From: Paragordius varius
Taxonomy: Eukaryota; Nematomorpha
Assembly: GCA_964247055.1 (NCBI GenBank)
Contig: OZ176056.1
Coordinates: 930,001 to 994,000 of the forward strand
Length of the DNA: 64,000 nucleotides
Direction of reading: 5' to 3'
In this document: positions 1 to 10,994 of the stretch, one piece after another
Position numbering within the stretch: the stretch's first letter is position 1
Layout: each line of letters opens with the position of its first letter
Translations under genes and position numbers: made by a program
Notes under the pieces: model-generated
What the model saw: the letters and a program-made list of their open reading frames with translations, nothing else
Database searches by the model: none
Told to the model about the DNA's origin: nothing

Positions 1-543
1 TTTTCAATCAATTGTAAATGTTTAAAAAAATTCATTTTTTATAGTAAAATATTAATTGGTAGTATAATAATAATAAAATTTTTCCCATTTAAAGTATTTT
101 TAAAATTGAAAATTTTAAATTAATTTTATAGCGATAATTATTGCAAATTTTTCATAGTAAATTATTTAAATTATTAAAATTAAACAACTTAACAAAACCC
201 CAAAGAAAAAAATTTATTAAAATAACATATAATTTTTTTCAAGATTTTTATTAAAGACTATCAATGTTTTATGAATAATTAATTTTTTGAGTCTAAATTT
301 TTATATATATTTTAATAAAATATGAATTTAACATGCCCCTAATTACAATTATTTTATTTTTTTTATTTATATAATTGATGATATTTTTAAATCCTAAAAA
401 TTAAACGTTTATAATATTAAAAATAAGAAAAATAATTATTGAAAAATTATCAAAAAAATATGATTTATACATGGTTATTTAAGGTTTTTATTAAATTAAA
501 GAATATTATTTTTAATATATTTTAATTTTTAAATCCATTATAG

Positions 544-3500
544 ACATTTGTCGCCAAAGTTATGTTGTTTCAAACCTCTATGATTAGATTGGGAAAATCG
601 TCAATGCCTAAAAAAGTAGTTTTAATATTTTGTTTTTTAATATTAGATTCAAATTTTTTTATTAACGCTATTTTTGGTAATGTTAAAATAATTTTTTAAA
701 CAGATTAATAATATATACCATTTACAGTTTAAATTCACCCTAAAAATAAATTAGGTGTGTTTTCGAACTAATATAACTCACTCATTATTAATATGAAATA
801 TATCTTTATGGCATAGTTTTTATTATTTTTTCAGTATTATTTTAAGTTAAAACAAAATTTCTTTTTTCAAAAATATAAAAAAATATAGGTAATTTTTAAC
901 TTTAAAAAACACATAATTCATTTTAAGGTAAATTTGTGTTCGAGATTGAATTTGAATTGTTTAAGGGTATAAATGGTATACATATGGTTAAAAAAAATTA
1001 ATTTCGAATAAAGCCGTTTAAAAATTGCTTTAAATTAAGCTCATATTTTTATAAATAAATGTCTCTTATATTAAAGAATATAAACTGCCCTGATTTGAAA
1101 TTTACTTAAATAAATTGCACTTTTATCCATTGTAATCTTAAGTTTAATAATATAATTTATTCAAACAAATTATGTTTTTTTTAATTTTTTCCATAATTGT
1201 AACAATTTTTTTTATTTTTTATAGTTAAAAAATTAATTTTTTTAATTTTTTTTAATTAAAAAATTTATTTTCTTGCATATAGCCTATTACATTGGATGAT
1301 AGTGATCGTATTATGTTATGTATTCGCGTTTTGGCTCAATGTTCAATAACTTTGAAACAAAGTAACGATTTGGGAAATTCTCTGAAATTAGTTGAAGCTT
1401 TTCTAGAAAATTCGAGGCAAGCCACACAAATTATTGTACAAAATCAATTGGATAGTTCCTCGGGAAAGAATATACTATCTACCAAAACTGATATTGGGGT
1501 ACCTAATTTTTGGATTTTAAATTATAAAATTAGGGGGTTGAAATTGAAAAGTAGAGTAAAAATTGAAATTATACTACAATGGACAAAACGTAAAAATATA
1601 AAGACAATAAATATTTTTTTTTCTTAAAGACAACCATACTTTTTTAAAATATAACTCATTGTTTTAAAAATAACTCATGTTTTAAACTGCAAAGTATGAA
1701 ATTGATATGTATATTGGTAAAACAATCAATTTTTTATTTTTACAATCGTACTTATATAATTTATAGGAGAAAAATTATGGGTTGAAAAAGTTTGGTTGTT
1801 GAAAAAAAAGTATTTGGCTTTATATATTTACGTTTTGTCCATAGTATAATTTTTACTGTAATAAAAAATGAGTTTTAGTAAATATATATGGGAAAAATTA
1901 AAATTATACAACTATTAAAACCAAATTTATTACATTTCATTAGGTATATAGATAGTAAAATTGAAAAGCAAGAATTTAAAGCGACCTAATATAAAACTTA
2001 AATCTATGATTTAAAACTGACATTGAGATTTCAAATTAAGATTTTTATATATATATTTTAATGGATTTTATTGAAATATTTATTAATTTATAAAGTTGAA
2101 ATTAGAAAGATAAACCAAATGTTGGAGCATGGAATTGTGTTGTTTTAAAATCCTATTTAATAGATTTTTTAGAAATTAAAATTATATAAAATATAATTTT
2201 AAACTTTACTTTACGATTATTAATCATTTGGGTTGGAAAATTAGATAAGATATAGAAATGTAAATTGGCACACTCCAATTATTATAGAATAAAATATAGA
2301 TGATTAATAATAAAAAATATTAGTTTTTTACAAATTTTTTATGCTCTTTGTTTTAATAATGTTTTTTACTTTATATTCATTGATATTTTTTTTGCAAAAA
2401 CTTTTATATTTTAGATTTTGGGAAAACCGGAGAAAAATATTTTATCACAACCCGATTCTGAGTTAGCTTTCGGCGATTTTTTTAAAACAGGCAGCGAAAA
2501 ACAGAAAGAGGTTTATTTATATATATAAATTTTAAAAATTTTTACTTTTTTTTGTTTAAAAACATACATTAATAAATATTTTAATTTGTATAATAAAAAT
2601 TAATTTTTAGGACCAGTTTGAAACGAGCCTTTTGAAAGCGATTGGAGATAACACGGATGAAAATGAATTTCAAAATATTGTTGATTCCTCGAAGCTTAAT
2701 AAGGTAAACTTTTTTTTCCATGTGAATAATATTTTGTTTAATTTTTTTTTATAAATTAAATAATTTATTACATAGAATAAATTTAAAAATCTACCTACCT
2801 ATTTATGTCGACCAGATGATATAATTTATATAACTATATGAGGGCAATGTTTTTTCCTAGCAATAAACCCTTTTTTAAATGACTATTTACAATTTTGACC
2901 TTAAAATTTTTTTTTCCAGGAAACACTCAATTAACCGGTTTTTTAGATCCAGTTTATGCGGAAGCCTATATTGAAACAGCTAACTCTCTAAAATTAATAT
3001 ATTTTACCATAATCTAGTTTATAACCCTAATTTATATATATATGAGACCAGCCTTAACATAATTTTCAAAGATTGATAAATCTTTAGTTTATGGCTTTTC
3101 ATCATTGAACTAAACTGTAAACTAAGTTTTTGCTATATCAAAAATGATGCCCAGTTTTTATTTTTTAAGCTTTACAACTTTGCTTTTAAAAATTTTTTTT
3201 CCAACTTACTCAATAAGTGGTTTTTCGGATCCTGAAGCCTACGTAGAAACAACTAACTCTAAAAGATAAATTAATATTTAACTCAATCTTTTATATCCCA
3301 ATTATGTAAACGTATTATTTTAATATTAAAACGATACGTACACTTTTAGTTTTTTTTTGAAAGTTTTTTTGGAATTTCAAAAATTGATTCTAAACAAAAT
3401 AATTTCAATTATATAAAATTCCGAGAAAGGCTTTAACGCATTTTATATTACAAAATGGCACTCTTTTATTTTTTTAAACTAACGGGTTTTTATATCCAGT

Positions 3501-6500
3501 TTACGCCCAGGCTTATGTAGAAATTTTAAACTTATAATAATATTTATATTTGACATTTGTTGACATAATATAAACTTTAAACCCAACTTCATTATAATAA
3601 AATGACATTCTTTTAGTGTTTTGAAAGTTTCTATAAATTTTAACCTTTAAAATATTTTCCAGTTTACACAATTAATAACGTTTTGTCGGTAGCCTAAAAT
3701 ATAAATAAAATAATTTTTCAGTCTTTGAAATTTTCATTTTACACTTAAAATATTTTTTTACAGGTAACTCAATTAACCGGTTTCTCAGATCCGGTTTATG
3801 CCGAAGCCTATGTAGAAATAACCGGTGGACGTGATATAAGACTTGATATTTTACTTGTGAACCAAACTAATGATACCCTACAACATTTGGAACTTGAGCT
3901 ATCTACCATTGGTAATTAATTCGTTTTTGGTTAAATTTTTTTTGGTTGAAATTTTAATATTAGTAGTTATTTAACTTTTTTTTATAATTGCAAATTGGTA
4001 TTTATGATATTAACTTATTTATCTGCAATAATATGCATTTGCCTTTAGTTTAAAATTTGGAGTTTTAAATTCCTAATATCTGGCATTATATGACTATTGT
4101 TTAAGTTTGTTTTGATTTTGTTGTTTATAAGGATGTTTTTAAACTAACTAATAAACACTTTATTTATCAATGTTATATTTAAACTAAAAATATTATATTT
4201 TATGTTAACTAATTATGTAAAACTCATTGATCTATAATACTTAAAATGATTGTATAATTCAATTTTTAATAAAAAAATATATAATTTATTTCACCCTTAA
4301 ACAATTTAAATTCACCATCTAACAATTCAAATTCCACCTCAAATAAGATATATGTTTTTTAAGATTAAAAATTACTTATATTTTAAATAATAAAATTTTG
4401 ATTTTAAATTAAAATAATACTGAAAAAATAATAAACTATGAAAGATATATTTCATTTCATATAAATAATGAATTATATTTTGAAAACACATAATTTATTT
4501 TAACGGCGAATTTGAATTGTTCAAGGGTGAATATGCATGTTCAAGGTTTAATTTGAATTTCGAGGGTGAATTTGAATTTTTCGAGGGTGAGTTTGTATTA
4601 TAAGGGTAAATTTGAATTGTTTAAGGTAAATTTGAATGTTCAAGGGTGAATTTGAATTGTTTAAGGGTGAATTTGAATATTTAAGGGTGAATTTGAATGT
4701 TCAAGGGTGAATTAGAATTGTAAATGAAAAATTTTATTTAATTCATTTAAATACTTTTAGGTGACTTAAAATTGGTTGAAAAACCGAGTCCCCTAACGTT
4801 GGCCCCCAATGATTTTTGTAAACTTAAGGCAGCCGTCAAAGTTTCATCAACGGAGAATGGCATGATTTTTGGAAATATTGGTATATGCATTTTTTATTTT
4901 TTGAAATATAAATTATACATAAAAGTTTTTTTAAAGTTTTTATCAATAGTTTAATATTATTTAAAATATGTTGTTGATTTACATTTTTATTTGAAATTAA
5001 CCCATAATAGGGAATATTAACGACAGATTAAGTTTAAAATATAGAAAATGTCTATTACTTTTTATTTGTCTTTACCGTATTTAACTAAAAGAAAACAAAG
5101 TAATATATTGTTAAAAAACTTTTTCAAACCTTTTTTTGAGGTAACTTATCGTTTTTTTTGTAATGGGCATGCATTTTAATTAGTAATATATATATATAAT
5201 AAATTTTGCAATTGTAATTATTTAGGTTATATAGAAAAAATATTAGTTTGATTAAAAATAATTGTCTTTTGTAATATGTTATATAAATTTTATTTTTTGT
5301 CTTTTTAACAATTTAATTTTTATTACAAAACACTAAATAATCAAGTTATATTGGCAAAATTAAGGTTGAAAAAAATCACATTTTGTCAATTTTGTCATAT
5401 ATTTTTTACAAATTTGTCTTATAAATTTATTTTCATAAAACACCAAATAAGCTATGTTATATTTGCAAAATTAAGGTTGAAAAAAAAATATTTTGTCAAT
5501 TTTGTCTATATTTTTTTGTCTTTTTAACAATTTAATATTTATTATGAATCACTAAATAATCCAAGTTATATTTGCAAAATTAAGGTTGAAAAAAAAAACA
5601 TTTTGTCAATTTTGTCTTTATTTAGTTTTCTTTTTAACAATTTGATTTTAATTATAAAACACTGTCCAAGTTATTTTAGCAAAAAATTAGGGTTGAAAAA
5701 AATATTTTCTCAATTTTGTTTAATATATATTTTTTGTCTTTTTAACAATTTAATTTTTATTGCAAAACACTGAATATTCCAAGTTATATTAGCAAAATTA
5801 TGGTTGAAAAAAACACATTTTGTCAATTTTGTCTTTATTTAGTTTTCTTTTTAACAATTTAATTTTAATTATAAATCACTAAATAATCCAAGTTATATTG
5901 GCAGAATTAAGGTTGAAAAAAATATTTTGTTAATTTTGTTTAATATATTTTTTTTAATATTACAACTTTTTGTGTTTTTCCTTTAGTTTATGACATAAGC
6001 TCATCAGGTCAACAGGAAAGAAACGCCGTAATCATGAATGAAATTCACGTTGATATTTTGGATTATGTCGTTATAAGTAACAATAATTCCAAAGACGCAA
6101 AAACTTGTTTAATTTCAGATTCTGAGTTTCGACGTATGTGGCAAGAATTTGAATGGGAAAATAAGGTACATAGACTGATGGATGGTTTTAAAATTGATTA
6201 TATACTTTGAAATTATTAATTTTTTGTTTTTTAAGTTTTTTTGTTTTTTGATTATGTTTTAATTTCAAAGTTTGTTTGTCTCTTTGAATATTTTGAATAA
6301 TACTTGTGTAGTATTATGATTTTTTATAAAAAAATCTGTTTGGGTATCTAAAACTAATTTTGTAATTTAAATCAACCTTTATTTTTTATATGTGTTTTTT
6401 TCATGTTTACTGTTTTAATTAGCCATTCATCTATATTTTTGTTAATAGAGTAGGTTATTGCCTTTTCTTTTAAACCAGCTAAGATCAATTTATAAAAAGT

Positions 6501-7534
6501 TTATCTAACAATAAAATCGCTTAAAAAATATTTTTTCTTCCTTATTTAACATTATGAACTATAAATTTTTTATTTATGCTTTTAAATTAAACATTTAAAA
6601 GCATAACATACAAATTAAGTAATTATTTTTTTGATAATAAAATCATAATTTAATTTTAAATTCTAGACTTATTTGCTTATGCAATTAACCCTCGTATCTT
6701 TTACAATATTTTAGACGTTATTTTAAAAACTAAAATTGAAAAATATTCTATATGATAGTTTATAACTTTTATATTAGGTTTTGTCGTCTATATAATTTCA
6801 TCGAGCGTTGTTTACTCAAATAAAATTTTACAGTAAAAATTGGATTAATACGGACAAAACGTGAAAATATAAAGACAAATATTGACAACCATACTTTTTT
6901 AATCTTGATTTTTTTGAATATAACTCATTGTTTTAAACTACAAATTATAATATAGAAATGTCAATTGGTAACACAATCAATCAATTATGTATTTTACGAT
7001 TATAATGGATAAATTAAGGGTTAAGAAAGTGTGGTTGGTTGTCTTTTTGTAAAAAAAATTTTGTCTTTATATTTTTACATTTTGTCCGTATATTACATGA
7101 TATATATTAATCCAGGTATGTATCAATAAAACTATCATAAAACCGTGTAATTCTACAAAAAAGACTACTCTTTTGAAGGAATCAAATGAATTTGAGAATT
7201 CTGATGATCTTAATTCAGAAACGAATAAATCCGCTCCTTTAGACACGACGGATGAATTGACCGAATTCCTGGAATATTTGATGGCGAAAACGCATATGAC
7301 ATGCTTAACACCTCGTGAAGTATTTTTTTTGTTTTTATACAACTAATTGTTTTTTTTAAAAATAATATAGTTTAGGTAGGTAAGGGTCAGATAATCTTTA
7401 TATTGTTCTGTCGTAAGGTTACGTTGATTCAAGTCCATTTTTATATTATCATTTGGCGTCTCTTCTCTGAGTATGACCGTAGAGACGCAACTTTTAAAAT
7501 ATATTTATAAATATATATATATATTTATAAATAT

Positions 7535-7579
<45 letters not shown>

Positions 7580-8732
7580 TATATACAGTGTTTTTAGATA
7601 AAATTTTTATAGTTTTAAAAATTTTATTTTCGATTTTAAGATGGGATTTTCACAAAATCTAACAAAAGTGTTTGTTAACTTTTGTAGACTGTTTTAAAAG
7701 CCGAACTTTTAAAAAAAATATATTTATCTTTATATTTTATAATTTTTTCTCTATCATTTAAATTTTGACATTATATTTTATAATTTTTTTTATAAATTTT
7801 TCCCTATATTTTAGGCTTTGAGTGGCAACTGTGGTTTCCTGGCTGCTAACTTGTATGCAAAATCTATTTTTGGCGAAGATGCCTTAGCTAATATATGCTT
7901 GGAAAAATGTAAGATTTTTTTTGATTTTTTTTATATATTTGCAATTTAAATGAGTCAAATAAAGGTATGCTCTATTTTAAGTTCAACTGCGTCTTTTTTT
8001 ATGGCATGTAAAGAAATCAATAATTTTAAATAAGATTTGCAAAAAAGCGACATTTTCATTTTTTATAGATTTAGGGTTTTGAAAATGTAGTTAAATTAGT
8101 CCTGACTTCATATTTTATTATACTTTTTGTTGCAAATTTTAACATTTAATAAACTTATTTCACGCCTTTTAGCTTTATAAACTTAATAATTTTATGGATG
8201 TGTTAATTGTTAGTTTTTGTTGTTTTTGCGTCAATTAATTGCAAAATAAATTATAATTTTAAATGCTTAAAATATTTCATTTTCATTACCCTTGTTAATA
8301 CACAGATATTACCTGAGTGAAAAAAATTATTGGTTTCTTATCAAAATTTTGGGTTAAGTTTCTACTTAGCACCCCTTTATTTATAAATTTTTACAATTTT
8401 TTTCAATATTTATGTATATTGCTTTTAAATTCTTTTTTTCATCAACCCACATAGCTAAACAGGTAAAAATAATAAGTGGGCGAAATTATGAAGGAAATAA
8501 TAAAGTTGTTGATGATGAGCAAATTGAAGATTATCCAGAAACTGAAAACTCTGAAGGCAAAAATATTGGTTCACCCGCCCGATCAACTAACAACCAATTA
8601 CAAATCCTTTCAATTCATATAGTTGGGCATGTTCGAATAAGAGCTAAAACACAAGTTTGTGTCAATCTTTTTTTATAAGTGTTAAAAAATATTTTTTTGA
8701 TAAAAAAAATGTTGGAAAAAACATTTAATATC

Positions 8733-8769
<37 letters not shown>

Positions 8770-9222
8770 ATTATGAAATTTATTTATTTGACGTTAAAGT
8801 TAAACCAACTCTTCGTTGTTTTTTTACATTTTAAATCATGTAATAGATTACACATTAAAAATACAATAGTAAATTGATTTACAGACAAAACGTAAAACAC
8901 AAATATTTCTAAAAGTCCATCTTAAACTTAAAGTAATTTTTTTAAAATATTTGACAACAATTTTACACATGTAATTGATCCTTATAAAACATAAAGTTTT
9001 ATTTATACGAGTTTAAAGATATATCAATTAAATATAAAATAAATTCTAATAAAGTTTAATGGTGCTATAAAATAAATATTTTCATATTTGATTATAAATT
9101 AAATGTTGATTGATTAGCTCACTGCAAGTTAAAATATTATATATTATTTTATACATATTTTATAGGGAATGGCTTTGAGTTTGGGTGACAAAATCAATCA
9201 AATACAGAAAGCTGCACAATAA
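544..9222 (+). CDS. COPB1: Coatomer subunit beta (beta-COP), C-terminal half, 11 exons, 5' end outside window
   Basis: Beta-COP is a core subunit of the COPI coat, which drives Golgi-to-ER and intra-Golgi vesicle traffic. Exons read by eye: 544-615, 1283-1498, 2415-2510, 2611-2703, 3764-3911, 4761-4880, 5987-6165, 7116-7319, 7815-7908, 8455-8654, 9166-9222. All junctions are GT-AG and phases agree, giving 492 residues. Near-identity to animal beta-COP is visible in [82 protein letters not shown] and ALSLGDKIN. The C-terminal appendage region carries two extra stretches compared with human: about 30 acidic/Ser/Thr-rich residues before MTCLTPRE (exon 8) and about 45 residues before [11 protein letters not shown] (exon 10). 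AATAAA overlaps the stop at 9218 and another lies at 9357. Identity is very secure; single exon edges are less so. Confidence 0.93.
715..980. mobile_element. Family B MITE copy (TATACCATTTACA... ends)
   Basis: Lies in a COPB1 intron. It begins TATACCATTTACAGTTTAAA and ends with the inverted form AAATGGTATA. The subterminal motif is the AATTCACCC / GGGTGAATT pair. The core (ATATCTTTATGGCATAGTTT) is shared with copies at 26.3, 27.7, 30.5, 34.5, 50.3 and 57.2 kb. No coding capacity. Confidence 0.75.
1554..1859. mobile_element. Family A MITE copy (Tc1/mariner-like CAGT ends)
   Basis: About 306 bp with inverted ends: left GAGTAAAAATTGAAATTATA, right GTATAATTTTTACTG. Inside the ends lie GGACAAAACGTAAAAATATA and its inverse TATTTACGTTTTGTCC. 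The CAGT..ACTG ends next to TA are typical of Tc1/mariner-derived non-autonomous elements. Located just after COPB1 exon 2. Confidence 0.75.
2918..3700 (+). repeat. Row of decayed partial copies of COPB1 exon 5 inside the preceding intron
   Basis: The intron before exon 5 (exon at 3764) contains at least three, probably four, partial copies of the exon's first ~60 bp, including its acceptor. They lie near 2918-2985, 3199-3260, 3478-3525 and, weakly, 3658-3696. Each keeps fragments encoding the [15 protein letters not shown] block. The first copy is the best kept; the last is barely recognisable. Spacing is roughly 280, 280 and 180 bp, which suggests tandem duplication of exon start plus intron followed by decay. 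None continues as an open exon. Confidence 0.8.
4290..4727. repeat. Family B copy with expanded subterminal minisatellite
   Basis: A family B element whose right subterminal motif (about 21 bp, TTCAAGGGTGAATTTGAATT) has grown into a tandem array of roughly ten imperfect units at about 4500-4720. The left end has the inverse motif about three times (4291-4345). It sits in the intron before COPB1 exon 6 and ends about 35 bp before the acceptor. Confidence 0.75.
5295..5955. repeat. Intronic minisatellite, ~110 bp unit, about six copies
   Basis: In the intron between COPB1 exons 6 and 7, a unit containing CTTTTTAACAATTTAATTTT, AAACACTAAATAATCCAAGT and TTTTGTCAATTTTGTCT repeats about every 110 bp. 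The CTTTTTAACAATTT motif appears near 5300, 5519, 5629, 5737 and 5847, with a more diverged unit near 5400. No open frame. The array ends close to the exon 7 acceptor at 5986. Confidence 0.75.
6831..7095. mobile_element. Family A MITE copy abutting COPB1 exon 8 acceptor
   Basis: Starts CAGTAAAAATTGGATTAATA, carries the usual core, and breaks off after ATTTTGTCCGTATATTACAT. The last ~15 bp of the right end are missing or altered. Exon 8 begins at 7116, so the element's right end lies about 20 bp from the acceptor. Confidence 0.7.
7541..7585. repeat. (TA)n microsatellite
   Basis: Long TA run in the COPB1 intron between exons 8 and 9, embedded in wider AT-only sequence from about 7498. A second run lies at 8733-8758 in the intron after exon 10. 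Confidence 0.9.
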
Positions 9223-9370
9223 ATCATTATTTTATTATATTTTTTTACTTATTATATTTGTAGATTTCATTAATATTGTTATTTATAAATTTGGGTTTTT
9301 TTTAAAATATTTTTTTTTAATTTTATATTACTTTATGCTTTATATGGTAGGGCACTAATAAATACTTTTG

Positions 9371-9459
<89 letters not shown>

Positions 9460-9888
9460 AATTATTGATAAATACTAATTTTGTTTTTTAATATTGATAT
9501 TTATTTAACAGTATGGTATGACTAATTTTTTAAGAGATTGTTAATAATTGAATATTTAATAATTCAAAATAATAAAACTGTTTTGTAAAAACAAATAATA
9601 AAATTAATTTTACTGCAAAATTATTTCAAGGTAATTTTAACCATTAATATTGGTCAATTTTATTTTATAATACATCAAATAAAACAACTATTACCTACTT
9701 AAGAATTATCAGTTAATTGATTAAATCATTGTTTTAAGAGGTTGTTATTATTTTTCGAAACTGATTTTTGATGTCGCAAATTCGGTGACATAAAACACAT
9801 AGATTTATTTTTTTATATATCACGTAACATGATTATTTTTTTGTTTTTGCATATATTTTTTTGCGTTTTAATAAATAATTATGATTTT

Positions 9889-9941
<53 letters not shown>

Positions 9942-10994
9942 TCTTACTTACTTTTGAATAAATATCAATTTTTTCAATGTCAATGTTAAATATAGTTTTT
10001 GTTACGTGTTAATAAAACGCAAAAAAATGTATAATTAATAATTGATTTTTATATATTCCTCAATAATTTAAGGAAAAGATATAGAGTTGTGAAAATTTAA
10101 AATGATAAAATTTTGTACTAATTCGGTTCATGTTTAACAAAAAATAATAATTTTTAGCCTTTTTAATACGGTGAATATTAAAGTTGATAGAACCAGTAAA
10201 AAGGTAAAATACTCAAAATAATTCAGAGTTTTGACATTGTAGAGGTCGATCCAATTTGAACTTTAAAAAAATATACGAAATGTATAATTTTTTTCCTTTT
10301 GAAAACCTTGAAATCAAAAATATCAAAAAAAATAATTATCTAATCAACAGGCTAATTATCGTAAATCATTCATTGCTATGTATCCAAAAATATTTTTAAC
10401 CATATAAATATTACTGCGAAATTTTACGCCGCATTAATTTAATTATATGCGAAAATATTGATTTAATAATTGCTAAATATTTATATATTATTGACATTCC
10501 ACTCTTTTGATTATGCGTACTTCTTTTAGATTAAAACAAAATTTTTTTATATTTATAAATGCAAAAACCGAATTTCCCAGCCAAAAAAACAGTTTTTTAT
10601 TATATTAAAGAAAGTAAGAAATTGATTTTTTTTGGTTCAATATCTATAACTAAATGGCTAAATAATTGTACTATTTACGGTTATTTATGCTAATTTTAGC
10701 AATAAAAATAGATTACAAAAATGGAAGTATCTAAAAAAACATTTTTTAGCAAATATTATATAATATTATAAATATTAAAGAGATCCGTTTTCCACATTTA
10801 TACCTACTTACCTATACCTGTTTTGATCAAATTATAAATAAAGTGATAAACATTTAGTTTTTGCATAATGTTATTCAAAATTAATTATCAATAACAATTT
10901 TTGTTGCGATTTTCATATATATTTTAAAAATCATTTTTTTCCTTTAGAATAGTATTTTTTTGCTTAAAAATTCATTTAAAATATAGTTTTTAAA
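9223..10994. other. Intergenic gap COPB1 to TH, with two long (TA)n tracts
   Basis: No open frame or RNA gene seen. Holds two pure TA runs, about 9373-9454 (roughly 40 repeats) and 9895-9939. Otherwise it is AT-rich and unique as far as I can see. The promoter of the tyrosine hydroxylase gene should lie here; I recognise no specific element. Confidence 0.7.

Noticed and set aside
4500-4722. CRISPR-like regular repeats
   Set aside because: Repeats are contiguous without unique spacers and match a MITE subterminal motif; eukaryotic context.
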